Below, piece after piece: positions 45,896 through 56,355 of a stretch of 64,000 bases of DNA. This stretch comes from Anaeramoeba ignava (taxonomy: Eukaryota > Metamonada > Anaeramoebidae), in assembly GCA_028826165.1 (NCBI GenBank), contig JAPDFW010000064.1, forward strand, positions 1 through 64,000, read 5' to 3'. The first letter of the stretch is position 1. The number at the start of each line of letters is the position of its first letter. The notes under the pieces are model-generated. The model was not told where the DNA came from, searched no databases, and was given only the letters and a program-made list of their open reading frames with translations. A program made the translations under genes and the position numbers.

Positions 45896-46556
45896 TTTAA
45901 ATTTCAAATTTTCTTTTTTTTCATTTCATTTTTGTTTTAAAAATAAATGAATTCTTTCTTATTTTTATTTTTGAATAAATCAATAAAAAATAAATAAAAA
46001 AATCAATTTTATTCCACTTTTTATTCCACTTTTTTATTTTAAATAAAAGAAAAGAAAAGAAAAATATTTTTTATTCCATTTTTAATTTTAATTTTAATTT
46101 TATTTTTTTAAAAATTTTGATTTTGATTGAAAAATTGATAAAAATATAAAAATAAAATTTAATAAATTTAATAAATTAATTAATTTAATTTTTATTTTAA
46201 ATTTAAATTTTAAAATGATATTTTTTATTAAATTAAATTAATTAAATTTTTGATTTTGATTTTTTTTGATGAAATGAAATGGAAATAAAAAATATTTTTA
46301 TTTTCCAAAATTATTTAATTAATTAATAAATAAATTCAAAAAAAAAAATGGAAAGAAATTTAATAAACAAATAAACTAATAAATTATTCCTATTTCTTAT
46401 TTTTTTTTAAAAAAGAAATTTAAATTTGAATTTGATTTTAGTTCTTATTTATTGAAAAAAGAAATTGAAAATGAAAATGAAATCGAAAATAAAATTGAAA
46501 TTGAAAATGGAAATGAAAATGAAATTGAAAATGAAATTGAAATTGAAAATGGAATA
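45896..46556. other. Convergent spacer, second copy
   Basis: Near-identical to 41770-42470 apart from small indels, including the GAAATTGAAAATGAAAAT tract next to the RING stop. No gene. Confidence 0.7.
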
Positions 46557-48582
46557 TTAAATATTTTGAACTCCAACTTTATCTTTGCAATAAGAACAAA
46601 ATCCTATTGGGTTTTGAATTGTTTCATTATTTAAATTTGATTCAATTAAATCAGGTAAATTTCCAAAAATTTCAATACATTTTTCACAAACCAAATGTCC
46701 ACATGTTAATCGTTTTTCTTGAGCTGGATGAAAACAAATTGTACAAGTATCACTTGGGAGATAAGAACGTAAAGTGTGATCATGATCATTTATTTCTTTA
46801 TTAAGAATTGCATATTGTAAATAAATTTGTTGTAATGAATTTTGAAGATTATTTGATTTTTCAATAAATTCTCGAAAATTTAAAATTGTTTCTGAAAATA
46901 TTTTCTTAGATTGAGTTTCTGTTTCTGGAAATTGAAAATTTCCTTTCCATAAAATTGGTTTAGCTTTTGAGAAAACAGATTTTAATCCTCTCATAAATTT
47001 TTTTTTAATCTTTAAATTTGAACATTGAATTCCTTCTTGTGAATTTTCTTCACTTAAATTTGTAAAATTAGATTGAATTGATTGACAAGGTTGTTGATTT
47101 AATAATTGAGGATATAATTTATCAAAAAATTCCATTCCTTTCTTTTGATAATCTAATAATGGTGTTGCATTCATATTGATTTTAATTAAATTTTCAATTT
47201 CTTGAACTACAAATGTTATTGCAAGATGTTTTATTGCATTTTTTTCTGATAAAAGATAATCTTCTAATACCATACCTTTCATTATCATTTCAAAAAAACG
47301 AAAAGAATATAAAGATACTTCTAAATCATAAAGTAAACATTTTGAAATAATTGAACTCATTCTAATATTTTCTTGAAATTTTTTAACAACAAGTTCAAAT
47401 AAAATAATCCAAATAAATTGATTATAAAGAATTCCTAATTTCTTTTTGTTTTGATTTTGTTTTTCAATAACTTGATTAATTAATTCTTTTAATCTTTCAA
47501 TTTCTTTTTTAAATATTTCTATTGAATTTGGTTCTTCAATATCAAAATTTGGTAAAGAAACACAATGAACTTCACTATACCATCTTAATAATTCTGGATT
47601 TTCAGGATCTTCAGCATGTTCATCAAAAAAACTTTGAGTTAATTTTTCATAATCAGTTTCATATTTTAAACATTTATTTTTAACTAAAATCAAAGCTGGT
47701 TTTTCTGCTGATTGAACTTTTTTAGTTGATTTTTTTGCAATTTTTAATAATTCTGAATAATATTTATTTGCAGCAAAATCCGAAGTTGAAATATAAACAA
47801 TAACATTTGAAACCAAATAAGATAATCTAGGAAAATGTTCTTCAACTGATTTTCTTCTTTCTTTTGCATATTTTTGTTCTTTGATTTTATTTTCTTTCAA
47901 AAAATTTTTTGTTTCAATATCAATATCAATAGGAACTCTTGAACCAGCTGAATTTCCTTCAAAATCCAAATATCTATAATTATCACTATTTGGATCATCA
48001 ATAACCCACAAATTTCCAGTTGTTGGAGGCATTGCTAAATTAGTTTCTATACCAATTTTAGGACTTATTCCAACATTTCCTGTTTTTCCATTAAATTTAT
48101 TAGAAGTTAATAAAGCATTTATTAAAGTACTTTTTCCTGAATGAGTATTTCCAGTAAAAGAAATTACATTTGAAATTTCATCTTTTGAAGAATTATCACG
48201 AATATGATCAACAGCAGATTGATTTATTTCCAAACCATAAATTTCTTTTCCTTCTTTAAAAAAACTTGATGTTTTTGAGTTGATATTTTGGCAATCATAA
48301 AATGTTTATTTAAATATTCATCATTTTGGGGTTGTTCTTGAATTCGATGAATTTGATTATTTTGATTATTTTGATTATTTTGATTATTTTGATTATTTTG
48401 ATTATTTTGGTTATTTTGAGGTGGGGTTCTCGTTTTAATTTGTTGATTGTTTTGATTATTTGGAGGATTTCTATTTGGAAATTTTGGAGGTGGTTGTCTC
48501 GATCTTGAAAGTGGTTTTTTATTTGAAGGATGATTTGAATTAAATTGTTCATTTGGAAGATTTCTTTGTTGGTTTGATTCAT
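46557..48582 (-). CDS. GBP/dynamin-like GTPase-RING fusion, copy B (5' end broken)
   Basis: A continuous frame from 48233 to 46557 (558 aa) holds the complete GTPase domain (GNTHSGKS, DFEGNSAGSRVP, LVKNKC), helical middle and RING (CTICFHPAQEKRLTCGH, CEKC, CSYC). The Asn/Gln/Pro tail upstream (to about 48590) is out of frame: one base is missing near 48270 relative to copy C, and the start codon seen in copies A and C is altered. Translation could begin at the internal Met at 48233, leaving a protein without the tail. The middle linker is shorter than in A or C. No ubiquitin gene remains on its head side. Confidence 0.85.
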
Positions 48583-49410
48583 GTTTCCATTGTTTTGTTT
48601 TGTTTTGTTTTGTTTTGTAAAAGAAATTAAAAAAAATAAAAATAAAAATAAAAGTAAAAGTAAAAGTAAAAGAATTGAATAAAAAAAAAATTAAAAGGAA
48701 TTAAAAGATGAATAAGAAATGAAAAATGATCTTCTTTTTTTGATTTATTTTTTTTTTTATATCTCTTTAAATTAATAAAGGAAGGCAAAAATTTTTTAAT
48801 TAAATTTTTTATTTAAATTTATTTATTTATTTAATTTTACTTTTTTTAAAAATAAAAAGAAGAATAGAATTAAAATCAAAAAAAAAAAAAGAAGAAAGAA
48901 GAATTAAAAAGAATTAAAAAATTATTTTTCCTCTTTTTAATTAAATTTTTTTTTTAAAAAATAAATAAAAATAAAATTATAATAAAATTAATTTATTTTT
49001 AACATTTATTTTATTTTAATTTTTATTTAAATTAAATTAATAAATAAAAATAAAAGTAAATAATTATTAAAATATTATTTATTATTTTTATATTTAAATA
49101 AATAAAAGTGGAATTTTGTTTTTTTTTTGTTTTGAAAATAGAAAGAAAGAAAGAAAGAAAGAAAGAAAATGGAAATTAAAATAAAAATAATTTATAATTT
49201 AGAAATTAATTTAATTTGTGGAATTAGGGAAAATAAAAATAAAAATAAAAATAAAAATAATAATCATTTCTTATTTTTTAAAAAAGAAATTTAAATTTAA
49301 ATTTGATTTTTATTAATTTTGATTTTGAAATTGAAATTGAAATTGAAATTGAAAATGAAAATGAAATTGAAAATGAAAATGAAAATGAAAATGAAATTGA
49401 AAATGGAATA
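48583..49410. other. Spacer from which a ubiquitin gene is missing
   Basis: Matches the bidirectional spacer up to the GGAATTAGGGAAAATAAAAA block (about 49240), then jumps at an AAAATA run straight into the sequence that normally lies after a ubiquitin gene (about 49265, CATTTCTTATTTTTTAAAAA). The ~1.2 kb containing promoter-proximal DNA and ubiquitin is absent. Confidence 0.75.
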
Positions 49411-51394
49411 TTAAATCTTTTTAACTCCAACATTTTGCTTGCAATAAGTGCAAAATCCTATTGGGTTTTGAATTGTTTCATTATTTAAATTTGATTCAAT
49501 TAAATCAGGTAAATTTCCAAAAATTTCAACACATTTTCCACAAATCAAATGTCCACATGTTAATTGTTTTTCTTGAGCTGGATGAAAACAAATTGAACAA
49601 GTATCATTTGGGAGATAAGAACGTAAATCATGATCATGATCATTTATTTCTTTATTAAGAATTGCATATTGTAAATAAATTTGTTGTAATGAATCTTGAA
49701 GATTATTTGATTTTTCAATAAATTCTCGAAAATTTAAAATTGTTTCTGAAAATATTTTCTTAGATTGAGTTTCTGTTTCTGAAAATTCTAAATTTGTTTT
49801 CAATGAAATTGGTTCATTTTGTGTGAAAACATTTTTTAATCCTCTCATAAAAAATTTTGCTTCCAAAAAAGTAACTTTGATGAAAATGTATGATTTCCTC
49901 TTGTAAGTGAACATTGAATTCTCTTCTTGTTGTGAATTTTCTTCACTTAAATTTGTAAAATTGGATTGATTTTGTTGATAAGGTTGTTGATTTAATAATT
50001 GAGGATATAATTTATCAAAAAATTCCATTCCTCTAATTTCGTAATCTAATAATGATGTTGTATTCATATTGACTATGATTAAATTTTCAATTTCTTGAAT
50101 TGCAAATGTTATTGCAAGATGTTTTAATGCGATTGCTTTTGATAAAAGATAATTTTCTAAACCCATTCCTTTCATTATCATTTCAAAAAAACGAAAAGAA
50201 TATAAAGATACTTCTGAATCATAAAGTAAAGATTTTGAAAGAATTGAACTCATTCTTATATTTTCTTGAAATTCTTTAACAACAAGTTCAAATAAAATAA
50301 TCCAAATAAATTGATTATAAAGAATTCCTAATTTCTTTTTGTTTTGATTTTGTTTTTTAATAACTTGATTAATTAATTCTTTTAATCTTTCAATTTCTTT
50401 TTGAAATATTTCTATTGAATTTGGTTCTTCAATATCAAAATTTGGTAAAGAAACACAATGAACTTCACTATACCATCTTAATAATTTTGGATCTTCAAGA
50501 TTTTCAGCATGTGCATCAAAAAAACTTTGAGTTAATTTTTCATAATCAGTTTCATATTTTCCTAAACATTTATTTTTAACTAAAATTAAAGCTGGTTTTT
50601 CTGCTGATTGAACTTTTTGAGTTGATTTTTTTGCAGTTTCTAATAATTCTGAATAATATATATTATCTGCAAAATTCAAAGTTGAAATATAAACAATAAC
50701 ATTTGAAACCAAATAAGATAATCTAGGAAAATGTTCTCCAACTGCTTTTCTTCTTTCTTTTGCATATTTTTGTTCATCGATTTGATTTTTTTTCAAAAAT
50801 TTTTTTGTTTCAATATCAATATCAATAGGAACTCTTGAACCAGCTGAATTTCCTTCAAAATCCAAATATCTATAATTATCACTATTTGGATCATCAATAA
50901 CCCACAAATTTCCAGTTGTTGGAGGCATTGCTAAACTAGTTTCTATACCAATTTTAGGACTTATTCCAACATTTCCTGTTTTTCCATTAAATTTATTAGA
51001 AGTTAATAAAGCATTTATCAAAGTACTTTTTCCTGAATGAGTATTTCCAGTAAAAGAAATTACATTTGAAATTTCATCAGTTGAAGAATTATCACGAATA
51101 TGATCAATACCAGATTGATTTAATACCAAATCATAAATTTCTTTTCCTTCTTTAAAAAAACTTGATGTTTTGTGAGTTGATATTTTGGCAATCATAAAAT
51201 GTTCATTTGAATATTCATTATTTTGATGATTTGAATTAATTTGGTTATTTGGAGGTGAAGTTCTACTTGGAAGTTTTGGAGGTGGTTTTGTTGGTCTTTT
51301 AGGAGGTTGTCTTGATTTTGAAAGTGGTTTTTTATTTGAAGGATGATTTGAATTAAATTGTTCATTTGGAATATTTCTTTGTTGGTTTGGATCC

Positions 51395-51396
<2 letters not shown>
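49411..51396 (-). CDS. GBP/dynamin-like GTPase-RING E3 ligase, intact copy C
   Basis: 661 residues in one frame. Residues 1-65: Asn/Pro/Lys-rich tail. GTPase domain ~85-345: Walker A GNTHSGKS at 117-124, DFEGNSAG at 179-186 (DxxG in the style of GBP and atlastin), NKC near 275. An all-helical region (~345-500) and a variable linker follow. C-terminal RING: Cys600, Cys603, Cys614, His616, Cys619, Cys622, Cys649 and Cys652, with an unusually long 26-residue gap before the last CxxC. Fusion of a large GTPase to a RING recalls vertebrate RNF112, with the domain order reversed. Expected to be an E3 ubiquitin ligase whose assembly or membrane binding is switched by GTP. Head-to-head with the ubiquitin gene at 52297. 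Confidence 0.9.
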
Positions 51397-51425
<29 letters not shown>

Positions 51426-52296
51426 GTTTTGTAAAAGAAATTAAAAATAAAAATAAAAGTAAAAATAAAAGTAAAAGAATTGAATAAAAAAAAAATTAAA
51501 AGGAATTAAAAGATGAATAAGAAATGAAAAATGATCTTCTTTTTTTAATTTAATTTTTTATTTTTTATATCTCTTTAAATTAATAAAGGAAGGCAAAAAT
51601 TTTTTAATTAAATTTTTATTTAAATTTTTATTTATTTAATTTTACTTTTTTTAAAAATAAAAAGAAGAATAGAATTAAAATCAAAAAAAAAAAGAAGAAA
51701 GAAGAATTAAAAAGAATTAAAAAATTATTTTTCCTCTTTTTAATTAAATTTTTTTTTTTAAAAATAAATAAAAACAAAATTATAATAAAATTAATTTATT
51801 TTTAACATTTATTTTATTTTAATTTTTATTTAAATTAAATTAATAAATAAAAATAAAAGTAAATAATTATTAAAATATTATTTATTATTTTTATATTTAA
51901 ATAAATAAAAGTGGAATTTTGTTTTTTTTTTGTTTTGAAAATAAAAGAAAATAAAGAAAGAAAGAAAGAAAATGGAAATTAAAATAAAAATAATTTATAA
52001 TTTAGAAATTAATTTAATTTGTGGAATTAGGGAAAATAAAAATAAAAATCGAATTATTTAATTAATAAAAATAAAAATCAAAAAAAAAAGAAAAAAATAT
52101 TTGTTAATCTCAATTTTTTAATAAAAATAAATTTAAATATTTAATCAATTAAAAATAATATAAAAGAAAAATTAAAATTGAAAAAATAGATTATTTTCAT
52201 TCTTCTTTTTTTTTATCTTTTTATCTTTTTATCTTTTTATCTTTTTATCTTTTTATCTTTTTTATTTTTAAAAAATCAAAAAATCAAAAATTAATT
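51397..52296. promoter_or_regulatory. Bidirectional spacer, GTPase-RING C / ubiquitin 3
   Basis: About 900 bases, near-identical to 44561-45424. The ATCTTTTT tandem before the ubiquitin start has about six units (52210-52262) against about three at the other two plus-strand loci. Confidence 0.65.
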
Positions 52297-52767
52297 ATGA
52301 ATTTTCAAATATTTGTTAAAACATTAACTGGAAGAACAATTACACTTGATGTTGATTCAAATGATTCTATTGAAAATATTAAATCAAAAATTCAAGAAAA
52401 AGAAGGAATTTCACCTGAACAACAAAGATTAATTTTTGCAGGAAAACAATTAGAAGATTCAAGAACATTAAATGATTATTCAATTCAAAAAGAATCAACA
52501 ATTCATTTGGTTTTAAGATTAAGAGGTGGAAATTTTCAAATATTTGTTAAAACATTAACTGGAAGAACAATTACACTTGATGTTGATTCAAATGATTCTA
52601 TTGAAAATATTAAATCAAAAATTCAAGAAAAAGAAGGAATTTCATCTGAACAACAAAGATTAATTTTTGCAGGAAAACAATTAGAAGATTCAAGAACTTT
52701 AAATGATTATTCAATTCAAAAAGAATCAACAATTCATTTGGTTTTAAGATTAAGAGGTGGAAATTAA
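52297..52767 (+). CDS. Diverged ubiquitin dimer, gene 3
   Basis: 156 residues, same plan as the other two dimers: Asn-Phe replaces Met1 in each unit, Arg11, Ser53, all other ubiquitin lysines and the Gly-Gly tail kept, final Asn. Unit 1 has GISPEQQ and unit 2 GISSEQQ, the reverse of gene 2, which suggests unit exchange between loci. It forms the intact module together with copy C. Confidence 0.9.
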   Translation: MNFQIFVKTLTGRTITLDVDSNDSIENIKSKIQEKEGISPEQQRLIFAGKQLEDSRTLNDYSIQKESTIHLVLRLRGGNFQIFVKTLTGRTITLDVDSNDSIENIKSKIQEKEGISSEQQRLIFAGKQLEDSRTLNDYSIQKESTIHLVLRLRGGN

Positions 52768-52925
52768 TTTAAATTCCAAATTTTCTTTTTTTTCATTTCA
52801 TTTTTGTTTTAAAAATAAATGAATTCTTTCTTATTTTTATTTTTGAAATTATTTTTGAAATTATTTTACTTCTTTTTATTTTTAAAAAAAAAGGAAAAGA
52901 AAAGAAAAATAATTTTTTTTTCATC

Positions 52926-53408
52926 TCATTTTTTTTCATCAAAATTTTCTTTTAATTCAGATAATTTTTTATATAAATTTTCAATTTTCTTTTCTAATTC
53001 TTTTAAATATTTCTTGTGATTTTTGTTTATAATAACCATTTCTTTTTTTTTATTTTCTAAAACAATATTTTCATCTTTTAAATCTTTATTTTCTTTTTTT
53101 GATTTTTTTAAAATATTTTCTAAAATCTTTTTTTTTTTTTTTAAAAAGAGAAAAAGAAAAAAAGATTTGAGAAAACTTTACAAATTATTTTTTTTTAAAT
53201 TTTTTTTGATTATTTTTAATTATTTAAATAATAAAATTACTTTAATTTCATTTAAAGAAAAACATTTATTACAAATTATATTTGAATCTTGATTTTTTTC
53301 AGATAAAGGAATTAATAATGAATCTGGTTTTAATTTTGAAGATTTTTCATTAGTTTCTAAACCACAACAACAACAATAATAATTATTCTTATTTATTTGA
53401 TTATTCAT
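52926..53408 (-). CDS. Small zinc-motif/coiled-coil protein (paralogue B)
   Basis: Two exons, 53408-53241 and 53126-52926, joined at GT-AG in phase, 122 residues. The N-terminus has CCCCGLETNEK at residues ~12-22 and CNKC about 30 residues later, then a charged coiled coil (KKENKDLKDENIVL onward) to the TGA at 52926. Same order and exon-1 boundary as the gene at 9432-10390, but without that gene's middle exon. Family unknown. The second exon lies downstream of an A-run acceptor and is easy to miss. Confidence 0.7.
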
Positions 53409-53624
53409 TTTTATTTAAAAAAAATGAAAAAAAAATTAAAAAAAAAATGAAAAAAACAAATTAAAAATTTTTGATCAAATTTTTCTTTTCATTCTCTTTT
53501 TTTTTTTTAATCATTTTTTTTTTTTGACATTTTCACAAATTTTTTTTATATTATATATAAAAAAAACAACTTTTTGTTTTCAATAAATCTAAATCAAAAA
53601 AATAATTATTTTTTTCATTTCATT
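53409..53624. other. Short AT-rich spacer
   Basis: Homopolymer-rich, no coding signal. It lies between the start of the zinc gene and the stop of the VPS9 gene. Confidence 0.4.
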
Positions 53625-55966
53625 TCATTTCAAATTTAACATAATTATTTCTTTTTTAATTTGATTAAATTCAAAAATTTTTTTTTGATATTCTTTAAAT
53701 AATTTTTTTGATTCTTCAAAAGAAAGTTGTTCAACTGATTTTAAATTCATGAATAAAATATTAACAAAATGTTTATCAAGATTATTTTTTGATAAATTGA
53801 TATATTTTTGATGGTCTTGTCCTTTCCACCATTTTTCTTGAAATTCTGATTGATTAATATTTAATTGATTACAAGTAATTCCTTCCAAAAAATTTGCACT
53901 TGAAACAAATGTTGTAAATAAATAACCAGATTCAGTAACAAATAATATTTTGGAATTTCTAAATTTGGAAATGTAGTAAATATTTGCTTGAATATTTTTT
54001 GGATTTGTTATTAATAAACTGTAAGCTACAATTTTAAGTAAATCATCAACTCCTGTATCTTCATCATAATCATTCAAAATAGATTGTGCTTGATGACAAC
54101 ATTCAATAATGCATTCTAGTTTATCTTGTGGTGTTTTACTTTGGTTGATTTTTTTTATTTCTTGAACTATTTTTTCAACTTTTTTTTCATCAAGATATTC
54201 TTCTTTAATTCCAAAATGTTTTGGTAATAAAAATGATAATCGATTTATTTTTTCATTGAATTTTTTATCTTGTAATAAAAATTTTTCACAAGTTAATTTG
54301 AATAAACAAGATCCAACTCTTGACATGAAGTATTGTTCAATAATATCATAAACCATTTCGCTTTGTTCTTTTTTTGGGGGTGTGATTAAATTGAAATTAT
54401 TATCGAAATTTACATTTGGATCTTCATCTAAATAATATAAATCATCACATAAATCTTCATTTGTAAATGAATGTGTAATTGAATTTGTATTAGAACTTTG
54501 ATTTTCAATTTGATTTTGAATTTGATTTTGATTTTGATTTTGATTTTGATTTTGATTTTGATTTTGATTTTCATTTTGATTTTGATTTTGATTTTGATTT
54601 TGATTTTGATTTTGATTTTCATTTTGATTTTGATTTTGATTTTGATTTTGATTTTGATTTTGATTTTGATTTTGATTTTGATTTTGATTTTGATTTTGAT
54701 TTTGATTTTGATTTTGATTTTGATTTTGATTTTGATTTTGATTTAGATTTTGATTTAGATTTTGATTTTGATTTTGATTTTGATTTTGATTTTGATTTTG
54801 ATTTTGATTTTGATTTTGATTTTGATTTTGATTTTGATTTTGATTTTGATTTTGATTTTGATTTTGATTTTGATTTTCATTTTGATTTTGATTTTGATTT
54901 TGATTTTGATTTTGATTTTGATTTTGATTTTGATTTTCATTTTGATTTTGATTTTGATTTTGAATTTTATTTTGATTTTGATTTTGATTTTGATTTTGAA
55001 TTTGATTTTGATTTTGATTTTGATTTTGATTTTGATTTTGATTTTGATTTTGATTTTGATTTTGATTTTGATTTTGAATTAAATCAAATTTTGTTTCTAA
55101 ATTGAAACTTAAATTTATATTTTCTTTCTTTTGAAATAAAATATGATTAGAATATTTTCTAGCTACTTGTTCAATAATTTCATTTACTAAATATTCTGAT
55201 TCTTCTAATGAAACATCTTTCTCTAAATAATTATTAATTGCAAAAGATAAATCACTTGATAATTCTGAATCTGGGAAATCTTCAAGAAAATTTTCTAATT
55301 CTTGATAATTACTAATAAATATATTTTTGATTTTTTGATATCTTTGTTTTTTTTGAGATGAAGAATAAATTTTCAATTTTCTATTAAGTTTATGTCTTGA
55401 TTTATGTTTATGATAAATTTCTTTTGGAATATATTCAGTTCCACTTGAATCTGAGTTTGAAAATTCTGATCTAGACCAAGAACAACCTGGAAACTTAATA
55501 GATTCAGAAAGTATTATAATAGAACAAGAAGGTATTTGTTCATTCAAAAATACAACCTTCATTAATAATATAAGGAATATTAAGCATTTTTATTGGCTTT
55601 ATATTTCCAATCTCATCAAATAATATTGTGTATTTTTTCTTTTTAACTGCTTGAATTAATATTTTCTCTTTTAATTTTGGTGGTTTTTTTATTATTTTGA
55701 GATGTTTATAATTGTTTTGCTTTTATAAATAATCCAATTGCTCCATTTATTGTAACAAAATTATTTGGATGATTTTCATTTGTGATTAAAATGTGTGTTT
55801 CTATAAATTCTCTTGTAAAACTCATTGTTCCTAATGCCATACTATGTGGAACTGCTAAAATCCCATTTTGTTGAACAATTAATTCTAATAAATCTGAAAA
55901 TGTTTTGTTGTGTCTAAGTGAATTAATTAAAAGATTATTTTGAATTTCTTTTTGGAATTTTTTCAT
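53625..55966 (-). CDS. VPS9-domain Rab5-type GEF with ~200-residue Gln-Asn insert
   Basis: The ATG at 55966 opens an N-terminal domain with VPHSMALG and FVTINGAIGLF, like the N-terminus of VARP (ANKRD27)-type VPS9 proteins. It passes out of frame near 55700, continues to about 55575 (LKEKILIQAVKKKKYTILF), then enters a 645-codon frame at 55562. A (Gln-Asn)n tract fills 54500-55080. The VPS9 domain follows: KTPQDKLECIIECCHQAQSI, DDLLKIVAYSLLITNPKNIQ, YYISKFRNSKI, GYLFTTFVSSANFLEGI, with the Asp and Tyr needed for Rab5 exchange kept. Role: nucleotide exchange on early-endosome Rab5/Rab21-type GTPases. Two one-base breaks (about 55700 and 55570) lie in short A/T runs and may be sequence errors. 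Confidence 0.8.
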
Positions 55967-56355
55967 TTTTTATTTTGAAATAATTTTAATAGTAAAGAAA
56001 AAAATGAAAAATGAAAAAAATGAAAAAAAAAATAAAAATAAAAATAAAAATAAAAATAAAAATAAAAATAAAAATTAAAAATAAAAATAAAAATAAAAAT
56101 AAAAATAGAAATTGAATTTATTCCACTTTTTTTTCCACTTTTTTTCCACTTTTTTTCCACTTTTTTTTCCTGTTTTTAAAAAATAATTCTTATTTTAAAT
56201 TCTTTTTTTTCCTGTTTTTAAAAATAAAAATTGTCTTATTTTTGGGAATAAATAAATTTTTTTTCCTTTTTTTCTTTTTCATTTTTTTTTCCTTATTTTT
56301 TTCCTTTTTTTTTCATTTTAAAACTTTTAATCAAATTAAAAATTAAAAATTAGAA
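55967..56355. other. Divergent promoter spacer
   Basis: Lies between the VPS9 and second BTB-TLDc start codons. It contains (AAAAAT)n at 56025-56105 and a TTTTTTTCCAC tandem (56120-56170). No gene. Confidence 0.5.

Noticed and set aside
54498-55082. Plus-strand Ile-Leu frames
   Set aside because: Antisense of the VPS9 Gln-Asn tract.
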